Shown here: positions 1-5,966 of the stretch, piece after piece
Position numbering within the stretch: position 1 is the stretch's first letter
How the letters are laid out: every line of letters begins with the position of its first letter
From: Solirubrobacteraceae bacterium
GTDB lineage: Bacteria; Actinomycetota; Thermoleophilia; Solirubrobacterales; Solirubrobacteraceae
Assembly: GCA_016462625.1 (NCBI GenBank)
Contig: JAEMSV010000166.1
Location: forward strand, 1 to 6,485
Reading direction: 5' to 3'
Length of the DNA: 6,485 nucleotides
Made by a program: the position numbers and the translations under genes
Notes under the pieces: model-generated
Databases searched by the model: none
What the model was told of the DNA's origin: nothing
Seen by the model: the letters and a program-made list of their open reading frames with translations, nothing else

Positions 1-451
1 GCTTGACCGTCGCCGGGCCGATCGCGATGACGATCGCCATGACGATGCAGGCCTGGAGGCCGACGACGACCGCGTCGGTCCGCGACATGAAGAAGCCGGC
101 GAACAGCAGGGTCCACATGAGGAAGACCTCGGCGCCGCTCGGGACCGTGCCCGCGTTGTAGATCGCGTTGCCGACCAGCACGTTCGTGCCCAGCAACATC
201 AGGAGCCACATCCAGCGGTTCCAGCGGGCGCCGGTCGTGAAGCACGCGATCGTCGTCAACAGCGACACGACCGGGATGAAGAAGATCGTCGAGTACCCGA
301 ACACCTCCGGCGCCCGGATGTGCTCGCTCGGGAAGAAGCCCGCGAAGAACCCGACCACCGTGGCAGCGAGGAACATGAAGCCCATGGCGCGAGCCTGGAG
401 CTCGGGACGGCTCAGCGGCGAGACGTCGGGCGTGTCGGTGCGGGATGACAC
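1..451 (-). CDS. Multi-pass membrane protein, N-terminal part (possible signalling sensor)
   Basis: This reading frame starts at GTG 451 and runs leftward off the window, giving 150 residues of an incomplete protein. An in-frame TGA at 469-467 lies just upstream, so translation cannot start earlier. An AAGGG sits only about 3 nt before the GTG, a poor ribosome site; the next candidate is ATG at 385 (residue 23), which begins the first helix. After a short polar N-terminus I see five hydrophobic segments at about residues 23-41, 53-72, 80-96, 106-123 and 126-145, joined by short loops. From general knowledge, this arrangement resembles the N-terminal membrane domains of actinobacterial GGDEF (diguanylate cyclase) proteins, but the part that would decide this lies outside the window. 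It follows the TIR/DUF4231 pair on the same strand with a 90-bp gap, so co-transcription is possible. That a membrane protein is encoded here is fairly sure; the signalling role is a guess. Confidence 0.7.
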   Translation of the reverse strand, partial: MSSRTDTPDVSPLSRPELQARAMGFMFLAATVVGFFAGFFPSEHIRAPEVFGYSTIFFIPVVSLLTTIACFTTGARWNRWMWLLMLLGTNVLVGNAIYNAGTVPSGAEVFLMWTLLFAGFFMSRTDAVVVGLQACIVMAIVIAIGPATVK

Positions 452-471
452 AAGCCCTTGGTCGACTCATG

Positions 472-512
472 GACCGCTGACATTGAGCGGTCTCGGCCGG
501 AAATAGCCGCTC
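472..512 (-). promoter_or_regulatory. Two overlapping, mutually exclusive hairpins in the gap before the membrane-protein gene
   Basis: The 90-bp gap between the DUF4231 stop and the next start contains two inverted repeats that share bases. Positions 472-478 (GACCGCT) pair perfectly with 486-492 (AGCGGTC) across a 7-nt loop. Positions 485-490 (GAGCGG) pair with 507-512 (CCGCTC), with an inner CGGC/GCCG at 495-498 and 506-509. Because 486-490 belongs to both, only one hairpin can form at a time. No U-tract follows on the minus strand, so this is not a classic intrinsic terminator. It could be a weak terminator, an attenuator or chance in GC-rich DNA. Confidence 0.3.
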
Positions 513-541
513 GTTGCGCAGGTGGGACGCCCGATCTCGGC

Positions 542-976
542 TCAGGCCGTCGCAGTCTGCGCGGGCTCACGCTGCTGGACCTGGGTCCACGCCGCGTGCT
601 CCTGGGAGACCAGGCCCTCGACCCGCTCGGCGAGTGCCCGCTCGGGGTTGCCCGAGGCCGCGTACGGCCCTGCCTCGGACAGGAACAGGAATTGCTCGTG
701 CTTGAGCGCCTCGGCCGTCGCGCGGTACGTGATCCAGTTCTGCTGGAACTGGAAGAGCTGCTGCGTGCCCTCCAGCACGACGATCACCGCGCCGAGCGCT
801 CCGGCGACGGTCGCGGACGCTCCGGCGGCCGCGACGGCGGGAATGGCGGCGGCGAGGCCGATCTGCGCGAGCTTCAGGCTCTGGAACCACTTCTTCTGGC
901 CCGCGCTCTTCGTGTCGTACCAGTCGAGCTGGTCGAGGAGGCGCTCCCAGGCCGGGCCTTCGCCGGTGACCTTCAT
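542..976 (-). CDS. DUF4231 / SLATT-type two-helix membrane protein
   Basis: This 144-residue protein starts at ATG 976. The start overlaps the upstream TIR gene stop as ATGA (976-973) and has a GGAG ribosome site at 985-982, 5 nt ahead. The frame is open for hundreds of codons further upstream, but that part is an Arg/Pro/Ala-rich shadow of the TIR gene. A charged N-terminus with a WYDTKS motif (residues 19-24) leads into two hydrophobic segments at about 36-52 and 53-70. The segment after them carries the family hallmark: WITYRATAEALKHE (81-94), then FLFLSEAGPY (96-105). The C-terminus is soluble, so both ends should lie in the cytoplasm. DUF4231 is, to my knowledge, grouped with the SLATT families, two-helix proteins predicted to form pores as effectors in nucleotide-linked conflict systems. 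Overlap with the TIR gene argues for coupled translation and a shared complex. Family assignment is strong; pore formation is inferred. Confidence 0.85.
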   Translation of the reverse strand: MKVTGEGPAWERLLDQLDWYDTKSAGQKKWFQSLKLAQIGLAAAIPAVAAAGASATVAGALGAVIVVLEGTQQLFQFQQNWITYRATAEALKHEQFLFLSEAGPYAASGNPERALAERVEGLVSQEHAAWTQVQQREPAQTATA

Positions 977-985
977 GTCCGCTCC
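973..985 (-). promoter_or_regulatory. ATGA stop/start overlap with ribosome site coupling TIR and DUF4231
   Basis: The TIR stop codon TGA (975-973) shares bases with the DUF4231 start ATG (976-974). A GGAG at 985-982 lies inside the last TIR codons, 5 nt before the ATG. This layout is typical of translational coupling and implies matched synthesis of the two proteins. Confidence 0.75.
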
Positions 986-2097
986 GATCGGCTTCCCGCG
1001 AGGCGGCTGATCCACTGCACCGCGACCACCGCTCCGACGATGCCGAGCGCCAGGACGATCGCGGTGAAGATGTCCAGCGCGACGTCGTCGCGGTGGCCGG
1101 CCAGAAGCCGGGTGCCAGCGCCGATGAGGAACCCTGCGACGAGGCCGGTGGCGATCCCGCGCTTGACACCCGGCGGGTTCCAGGCGGCGCCGATCAGCCC
1201 GCCGACGCACGCGCCGGTGATCGCCGTGCCGAGGGCGAACGCGCCCACGACTCCCGCCTCGAGGGTCGTGCCGTCCGAAGCCTGCAGGCTGGCGAGTCCG
1301 TCGAGCGCCTCGCGGTTGCCGTACGTCGGCACGCCGTGGACGACTGCGCCCAGCACCCCGAACAGCGCCCCCCACAGGAGCCCTGCCGAGACGGCCGGGA
1401 CCCAGCGATGGCCGGGCCGGCGCCAGGCGACCCAGCCGAGGATCGCGGCGAGCACGAGCGCCCACAGCAGCGCCCGCTGGGCCGCGAGCTTGGCGATGTT
1501 CTCGCCGGCGAACGCGGGGTCGCTCTGGTTCTCCGTCGCGGGCAGCAGCGTGACGAGGGCCGCGGCGGGGAGCGCGACTGCGGCCGCGACGCCGACGGCC
1601 TCGAGCCACGCGCCCCAGCCGCGCCGGGCGGCCTGCTGGATCGTCTCGTGCAGTGCGCGGACCTGGTACCGCCAGGCCTCGTGGCTCAGCCGGGCAGCGT
1701 TGAGGTCGCACAACCGCGACAGCTCGCCGGGCAGCTCGTCGCGGGCGGGCATGTTCGCGTCGTCGACGAGTACGGGGACGAGGGTGAGGTCCGAGCGCTG
1801 CAGGGCGAGCTCCAGCTCGAGCCGCACGTCGTCGTCGGGATTGTCGAGCCGGCGGCGGCCCTGGGCGTCGACGATGGTCGCCCACTTCGGCCCGATCAGC
1901 ACGACCGCGACCTCGCACTCGCGCAGTGCGGTCGTGATCTGCGTGCGATAGGGCGCAGCAGAGGGGACGTCGTCGACGTCGAACCACACGCGGTGGTCGA
2001 AGCCGGTGAGCGAATCGCGCAGGCGGGCGGCGACATGGCGCGCATCGGCGCGCCGGTAGCTGATGAACACCGGCGCGACGGACGGTGGGAGCAGCAT
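973..2097 (-). CDS. TIR-domain protein with six predicted transmembrane helices
   Basis: This 374-residue protein begins at ATG 2097; an in-frame stop shortly upstream leaves no earlier start. Residues 9-155 form a bacterial TIR domain: the opening strand VFISYRRADA (10-19), VWFDVDDVPSA (37-47), CEVAVVLIGPKW (61-72), DDVRLELELAL (89-99) and LVPVLVDDANMP (106-117). Glu94 in the VRLELEL segment aligns with the catalytic Glu of TIR NAD hydrolases such as SARM1 (DWVHKEI), so NAD cleavage is plausible. From residue 166 onward there are six hydrophobic segments, near 166-186, 205-224, 234-254, 282-305, 315-333 and 343-362. Arg/Lys-rich loops (225-231, 312-313) and the tail (365-373) fall on the TIR side, fitting cytoplasmic N- and C-termini. 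It overlaps the DUF4231 gene by 4 nt and is divergent from the CapA-family gene. It is probably a membrane-anchored NADase or signalling effector, possibly antiviral. The TIR fold is near certain; activity and defence role are inferred. Confidence 0.9.
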   Translation of the reverse strand: MLLPPSVAPVFISYRRADARHVAARLRDSLTGFDHRVWFDVDDVPSAAPYRTQITTALRECEVAVVLIGPKWATIVDAQGRRRLDNPDDDVRLELELALQRSDLTLVPVLVDDANMPARDELPGELSRLCDLNAARLSHEAWRYQVRALHETIQQAARRGWGAWLEAVGVAAAVALPAAALVTLLPATENQSDPAFAGENIAKLAAQRALLWALVLAAILGWVAWRRPGHRWVPAVSAGLLWGALFGVLGAVVHGVPTYGNREALDGLASLQASDGTTLEAGVVGAFALGTAITGACVGGLIGAAWNPPGVKRGIATGLVAGFLIGAGTRLLAGHRDDVALDIFTAIVLALGIVGAVVAVQWISRLAGSRSERT

Positions 2098-2118
2098 GCT
2101 CGGAGGGCGTTCATCGGG

Positions 2119-2135
2119 GGTGCACGTCGTTCACC
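2119..2135. promoter_or_regulatory. 17-bp near-palindrome in the TIR / CapA divergent gap, candidate operator
   Basis: The arms GGTGcACG (2119-2126) and CGTtCACC (2128-2135) match at 7 of 8 positions around a central T at 2127. The right arm also overlaps one copy of a direct repeat: CGTTCATCG at 2108-2116 and CGTTCACCG at 2128-2136, 20 bp apart (about two helical turns). The gap between the two start codons is only about 56 bp, so a regulator bound here could act on both genes. I could not place convincing -10/-35 boxes. The assignment rests on symmetry and location only. Confidence 0.4.
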
Positions 2136-2153
2136 GCTGGCACCATGCCGGGG

Positions 2154-3332
2154 ATGCGCCAGCGCTCCGGCCTCACGCTCGTCGCGACGCTCCTGCTGGC
2201 CGGGTCCTGTCCCGACGGCGCCGCTGCTGCCGATGTGGTGGCGCCGGGAGCGAAGCTCGAGGCGCCGCCCGCCGTCGCCCTCGGCGGGGCGCTGAACGTG
2301 CGCAGCAAGGGGCTCACGCGCCCGGTGCGGATCGAGCGGCGGACCTCGGACGGCTGGGTGCCTGCCGGTGAGCCGATCCGCAAGGTCGGGGCATCGACCG
2401 CGCTCCGGGCGCCGACCGCCGCGCAGCGCTGGCGGCTTCGCGGCCGCGGCGCCGATGGCCGGGTGTCCCGGTCACTAACGGTGCGCGTGCGCCCGCTCGT
2501 GATGGCGGCCGTCGGCGACATCAACTTCGGTGACGGCCCGGGTGACCAGATCGCCGCGCACGGGCCCGGCTACCCCTGGGCGAGCGTGGGCTCGCACCTG
2601 AAGGCGGCGGATCTCGCGTTCGGCAACCTCGAGTGCGCGGTGAGCCTGCGAGGGACGCCGCAGGAGAAGATGTACGTGTTCCGCGGCCGCCCCTCATCGC
2701 TGCGGGCGATGGCGACGAACGCCGGGATGGACGTGGTGAACCTCGCCAACAACCATGCCGGCGACTACGGCGACCGCGCGCTCCTCGACACGCTGCGGAC
2801 CGCGCGGGACGCGGGCGTCGCGACGGTCGGCGCCGGCGCGACGGCGGAGGCCGCGTACCGCCCGCGGATCGTGGAGAAGCTGGGCCTGCGGATCGCGTTC
2901 GTCGGGTTCTCCACGATCCTGCCGTACGAGTTCCAGGCCGTCGGGTCGAACCCCGGCACGGCCTGGGGGCACGCCGCGCGCGTGCGGGCGGGCGTGCAGC
3001 GCGCGAAAGCCGACGCCGACGTGGTGATCGCGACGTTTCACTGGGGCATCGAGCGCGACACCACCGAGAGCGCACAGCAGCGAGATCTCGCCGCGGTGGC
3101 GATCGACGCGGGCGCGACGGCGGTCATCGGCGCGCACCCGCACGTCCTGCAGCCGCTCCGTCGTCCGCCGGGGCGGCTGATCGCGTACAGCCTGGGCAAC
3201 TTCGTCTTCTCGGCCTCGAGCCCGGGGACGCAACGGACGGGGATCCTGGATGTATCGCTGGGGGCTGGGCGGGTGGTCGGCACCCGATTTGTGCGCGCGA
3301 CCATCAGGGCGAGCCGGCCGGTCCTCGACTGA
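2154..3332 (+). CDS. Secreted CapA-family (PGA_cap) metallophosphatase-like protein
   Basis: I start this at ATG 2154 (392 residues). ATG 2145 is nearly as good, but starts further upstream would overlap the TIR gene and spoil the signal peptide. The N-terminus is a secretion signal: an RQR charged end, a hydrophobic core LTLVATLLLAG, then a likely cut after Ala26 (AAAAD). Cys19 follows LAGS, so a lipoprotein is a weaker alternative. Residues about 28-114 look like a small beta-sandwich domain of unknown type. The CapA domain follows with its family motifs in order: GDINFGD (121-127), NLECAVS (158-164), NLANNHAGDYGD (196-207), HWGIE (296-300), GAHPHVLQP (326-334) and YSLGNFVF (345-352). These Asp/Asn/His residues are the expected metal-site positions of the calcineurin-like fold. 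The family is linked to poly-gamma-glutamate capsule synthesis, but many members sit away from capsule genes, as here, so the substrate is unknown. Confidence 0.9.
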   Translation: MRQRSGLTLVATLLLAGSCPDGAAAADVVAPGAKLEAPPAVALGGALNVRSKGLTRPVRIERRTSDGWVPAGEPIRKVGASTALRAPTAAQRWRLRGRGADGRVSRSLTVRVRPLVMAAVGDINFGDGPGDQIAAHGPGYPWASVGSHLKAADLAFGNLECAVSLRGTPQEKMYVFRGRPSSLRAMATNAGMDVVNLANNHAGDYGDRALLDTLRTARDAGVATVGAGATAEAAYRPRIVEKLGLRIAFVGFSTILPYEFQAVGSNPGTAWGHAARVRAGVQRAKADADVVIATFHWGIERDTTESAQQRDLAAVAIDAGATAVIGAHPHVLQPLRRPPGRLIAYSLGNFVFSASSPGTQRTGILDVSLGAGRVVGTRFVRATIRASRPVLD

Positions 3333-3444
3333 CCCGGTACCCGGTTTTGCTCGCTATTTGCGGGTTTTTGCCGGGCGCCGGGGGCGAGGTTTCGGGTTGG
3401 CTGACCTCTGAAGCTCGACCGAGCGAACTGCTGGGGGCGTACGC
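3333..3444 (+). other. Gap before the sigma-factor gene, AT-richer patch
   Basis: This 112-bp gap holds an unusually T-rich stretch for the window (TTTT at 3344-3347 and TTTTT at 3365-3369, with CTATTT between), followed by a GC block with a short CCGG-GCG-CCGG inverted repeat (3371-3381). It probably holds the sigma gene's promoter, but I cannot assign -35/-10 boxes with confidence. A GGGGG near 3431-3435 can serve as the ribosome site for the GTG at 3445. I see no strong terminator for the CapA gene. Confidence 0.35.
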
Positions 3445-4812
3445 GTGGCAACAGTGCAGGAGCGACCGGAGGATGAGACGGCGGAGCCGTCGGACGTCGC
3501 GCTGCTCGAAGAGCCCACCGGTGCGCTGCTCACTGCGGCCGAGGCCGAGCAGCTCGTGCTCACCGTGCTCGGGACCCATGCAGATGCGCTGCTGCGGACC
3601 GCGCGCAAGCACTCACTGAACCCCGACGACGCGCAGGACGCGTACCAGCGCGGGGTCGAGATCTTCCTGCGCCACGCCCGGCGGCTCGACCCGCCGCGCG
3701 CCCACTCGTGGCTGCATCGCGTGATCCAGCACGAGGCAATGGCGGTGCGGAAGATGCGCCAGCGCGACCTCGCCCCAGACGACGTCGACTTCGACGCGCG
3801 CGAGTCCGAGCACATCTCGGATCCCGCCGACGCGCTGATGCGGCTCGACCGGGTCCAGCGCTCCGCCGCGGCGCTGCAAGGGCTCAAGCCGCAAGAGGTC
3901 CAGGCGCTGTGGCTGAAGGCAGCGGGGCACTCGTACGAGGAGATCGGCGAGCGCCAGGGCTGGACGAGAACGAAGGTCAACCGGTGCCTGACCGAGGGCC
4001 GCAAGTCGTTCCTGAGTCGCTACGCGAACATCGAGTCCGGCGCCGACTGCGAGCGCTGGGCGCCGGTGCTGAGCGCGCTCCTCGACGGTGAGGCGAAGGC
4101 CAAGGACGCGCAGGAGCTGCGCGGCCACCTGCGGTCGTGCCCGGGTTGCCGGGCGACCCTCCGGGTCCTGCACGAGGGCGGCACCGACCTGCAGGTGGTG
4201 TTCCCGGTCCCGCTGGTGGTGGGAGGCGCCGTTGTGGAGCACCACGACGCGACGGCGAACCTCGTGCTGCGCGTCTACGAGGCGATCGTCAGCGGCGTGC
4301 ACGAGAAGGCGAGCGCGTCGGTCATCCGGGCCCAGGCGTTCGTGGAGGGCGCGACGGCGACGAAGGCGGTGGCGGTCGCGGCGTCGGCGGCTGCCGTTGC
4401 CGGTGGTGGGACGGTGGCGGTGAAGGAGGTGCGCGAGCGCGACGCGGCGCCGAAGGCCCAGGCCGCAGCGCCCGGCCCGGCGACGCCGGTCTCTGCCACG
4501 CCGGTGGTCCAGCCGACGGCCGTCCGGTCGGTCACCCGCGTCGCCACGACCACCAAGCGGGCTGCGAGCAGCGCGGCCGCGCGTGAGCGCCGGCGGAAGA
4601 CCGCGGCGAAGACGAAGGCCGCCGAGCGCCGCGCGGCCCAGCGGCGTGCTGCCGCACGGGCGGCCGCCGCGTCCACACCGGCTCCGAAGGCCAGCGGCGC
4701 GGAGTTCTCGCTCGCCGCGCCGGCGACGTCGTCGTCATCCGCACCGGCGCCGTCCGCGCCGTCGGGCGGGACCTCCACGCCGAAGTCCTCGGCCGGCGCC
4801 TTCGGGCCGTGA
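3445..4812 (+). CDS. ECF-type RNA polymerase sigma factor fused to zinc-binding anti-sigma-like domain, hydrophobic segments and basic tail
   Basis: This 455-residue protein starts at GTG 3445, with a G-rich ribosome site about 9 nt upstream. Residues about 41-106 are sigma region 2, including DDAQDAYQRGVEIFLRHAR (61-79) and SWLHRVIQHEA (88-98). Region 4 with its helix-turn-helix covers about 138-195 (SYEEIGERQGWTRTKVNRCL, 163-182). A zinc-binding anti-sigma-like domain follows at 200-245; it carries H228-x3-C232-x2-C235 in GHLRSCPGC. Next come hydrophobic stretches at about 249-264 and 306-326. The end is low-complexity: a strongly basic Ala/Arg/Lys tract (371-410), then Ser/Ala/Pro. Typical ECF sigmas are near 180-200 residues, so more than half of this protein is extra. 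The fusion suggests that sigma and inhibitor act in one chain, perhaps membrane-tethered and released by a signal. No separate anti-sigma gene lies beside it. The sigma assignment is strong; the regulatory mechanism is inferred. Confidence 0.88.
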   Translation: MATVQERPEDETAEPSDVALLEEPTGALLTAAEAEQLVLTVLGTHADALLRTARKHSLNPDDAQDAYQRGVEIFLRHARRLDPPRAHSWLHRVIQHEAMAVRKMRQRDLAPDDVDFDARESEHISDPADALMRLDRVQRSAAALQGLKPQEVQALWLKAAGHSYEEIGERQGWTRTKVNRCLTEGRKSFLSRYANIESGADCERWAPVLSALLDGEAKAKDAQELRGHLRSCPGCRATLRVLHEGGTDLQVVFPVPLVVGGAVVEHHDATANLVLRVYEAIVSGVHEKASASVIRAQAFVEGATATKAVAVAASAAAVAGGGTVAVKEVRERDAAPKAQAAAPGPATPVSATPVVQPTAVRSVTRVATTTKRAASSAAARERRRKTAAKTKAAERRAAQRRAAARAAAASTPAPKASGAEFSLAAPATSSSSAPAPSAPSGGTSTPKSSAGAFGP

Positions 4813-4817
4813 GCCGA

Positions 4818-4868
4818 GGGGGTGGTGCGGAAAGCGGGCCTCACAGGCCCGTTTTCCGCATCACCCCC
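4818..4868 (+). terminator. 24-bp-stem hairpin between convergent sigma and MBL genes
   Basis: Positions 4818-4841 pair with 4845-4868 around a 3-nt loop (4842-4844). As plus-strand RNA all 24 positions pair, two of them as G-U (4825:4861 and 4834:4852); on the minus strand these two become A-C mismatches. The stem starts 5 nt after the sigma stop and covers the last codons of the convergent MBL gene, whose stop (4843-4841) lies at the loop. No T-tract follows on either side, which is common for terminators in GC-rich actinobacteria. It is most likely a terminator for the sigma transcript that may also serve the MBL gene. Confidence 0.75.
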
Positions 4869-5890
4869 GTCTCGAGCTCCCGGCCGAGCTTCGCGACGTC
4901 GGCGAACAGCTTCCCGCGCACGATGGGGGAATGCCCGATCGGGCCCTTGCCCGAAAGGGCATGGTGGATCGTCGTGACGCTGATGAGCATCCGCTCCGGG
5001 CGCACCCACGCGCCGAACCGGCCGAACTCGTCATCGCGGGCCGCCGCCCGCGCGGCATCCAGCGGCGAACGCCCGGCGGCGTGCTCCCGGACGACGATCT
5101 CGCGCAGCCACGTCCAGTAGTCGCGCACGGCCTGCACGCCGGCGCGGTCGGTCACCGGGCCGTGCCCCGGGACGAACGTGTCCGCCTCGAGCGCCAGCAG
5201 CGTGTCGAGCGCGGCGATCCAGCCCTCGACCGGGCCGACCCACATCACGGGCGTCGCGTCGACGAACAGGATGTCCGCGGCAAAGACCACGCCCGCGTCG
5301 GGGACCTCCACGACGAGGTCGCCGGGCGTGTGCGCGGGGCCCACCTCGATGAGCCGCACCTCGCGCCCGCCGACGTCCTGGGTCAGCCGCCCGCTGAACG
5401 TGCGGTCGGGCACGCGCAGCTCCACGTCGCCGAGCGCGAACGGCGCGAGCATGTCGCCGACGTAACGGCCCATCGCGCCGAACGGCCCGGGAAGGAACGC
5501 GGTCCGGCGACCCATCGCGCCGAGCCGCCGGAGCTCGACGGGGGACGCCTCGTCCTCCATGGTGCGCAGGCTCGCGGCGCTCGTGAGGATCTCCACGTCG
5601 GGGGGCAGCTCGGCGTTGCCCCAGAAGTGGTCGCCGTCGCTGTGGGTGTTGATCGCCAGCCGGACCGGCGCGCCCTCGACGTGCGGCGCCATCGCGTCCA
5701 GCATCTCGCGCGCGAGGTGCTGGTCCCACAGGGTGTCGACCACGACCGAGGACGTCACGCCGCGGATCAGCCCCGCGTTCGCCTCTCCCCAGTCGCCGTT
5801 CGGCTGCAGCCACGCCCACACGTTCGAAGCCACCTCGCGGAGGCCTCGCTCGAACCGGGGCGGAGCACCGTGCAGCGTGGGGGAGGGCAT
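4841..5890 (-). CDS. MBL-fold (metallo-beta-lactamase superfamily) hydrolase
   Basis: I choose ATG 5890, giving 349 residues. A start at 6001 would add 37 residues unlike the family and swallow the upstream regulatory gap; an AGGG lies about 8 nt before 5890. The metal-site motifs are NTHSDGDHFWGN (81-92), AHTPGD (186-191, His187), FAADILF (203-209, Asp206) and PGHGPVTD (241-248, His243). In the usual HxHxDH signature the second His is replaced: here it reads H83-S-D85-G-D87-H88. Variants such as NTHxNGDH are known to me in this superfamily, so the enzyme may still bind metal, perhaps one ion or an altered pair. A helical C-terminal part (250-340) follows, as in broad-specificity MBL hydrolases. 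No signal peptide is visible, so it is probably cytoplasmic. The substrate cannot be told from sequence. It is convergent with the sigma gene and divergent from the gene at 6094. Confidence 0.88.
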   Translation of the reverse strand: MPSPTLHGAPPRFERGLREVASNVWAWLQPNGDWGEANAGLIRGVTSSVVVDTLWDQHLAREMLDAMAPHVEGAPVRLAINTHSDGDHFWGNAELPPDVEILTSAASLRTMEDEASPVELRRLGAMGRRTAFLPGPFGAMGRYVGDMLAPFALGDVELRVPDRTFSGRLTQDVGGREVRLIEVGPAHTPGDLVVEVPDAGVVFAADILFVDATPVMWVGPVEGWIAALDTLLALEADTFVPGHGPVTDRAGVQAVRDYWTWLREIVVREHAAGRSPLDAARAAARDDEFGRFGAWVRPERMLISVTTIHHALSGKGPIGHSPIVRGKLFADVAKLGRELETGVMRKTGL

Positions 5891-5966
5891 GTCGCGGACC
5901 CTATCCAGCGCTGCCCGGCCTGGCGCGCACGAACTCACGCGCGCGAGAAACCTGCCATACCGATCG

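Noticed and set aside
168..506. Plus-strand open frame of 112 codons
   Set aside because: The opposite strand encodes a coherent five-helix membrane protein, and this frame has no recognisable feature.
458..1951. Long plus-strand open frame (497 codons) opposite the TIR/DUF4231 genes
   Set aside because: It is antisense to two recognisable families. Its translation is Arg/Ser/Ala/Pro-rich with no domain, as expected for a shadow in GC-rich DNA.
977..1987. Upstream extension of the DUF4231 frame, giving a 481-residue protein
   Set aside because: The extension is a low-complexity Arg/Ala/Pro shadow of the TIR gene. The ATGA overlap and GGAG site support the start at 976.
2085..2153. Earlier start for the CapA-family gene at ATG 2085
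   Set aside because: It would overlap the TIR start and place about 23 polar residues ahead of the signal peptide. Starts at 2145 or 2154 give a normal secretion signal.
1093..2295. Plus-strand open frame (400 codons) across the TIR gene and the divergent gap
   Set aside because: It overlaps two real genes in other frames or strands and its composition shows no family signal.
3341..3381. T-runs and a short inverted repeat after the CapA gene as a possible terminator
   Set aside because: The T-runs come before the short CCGG repeat rather than after a stable stem, so it does not form an intrinsic terminator on the plus strand.
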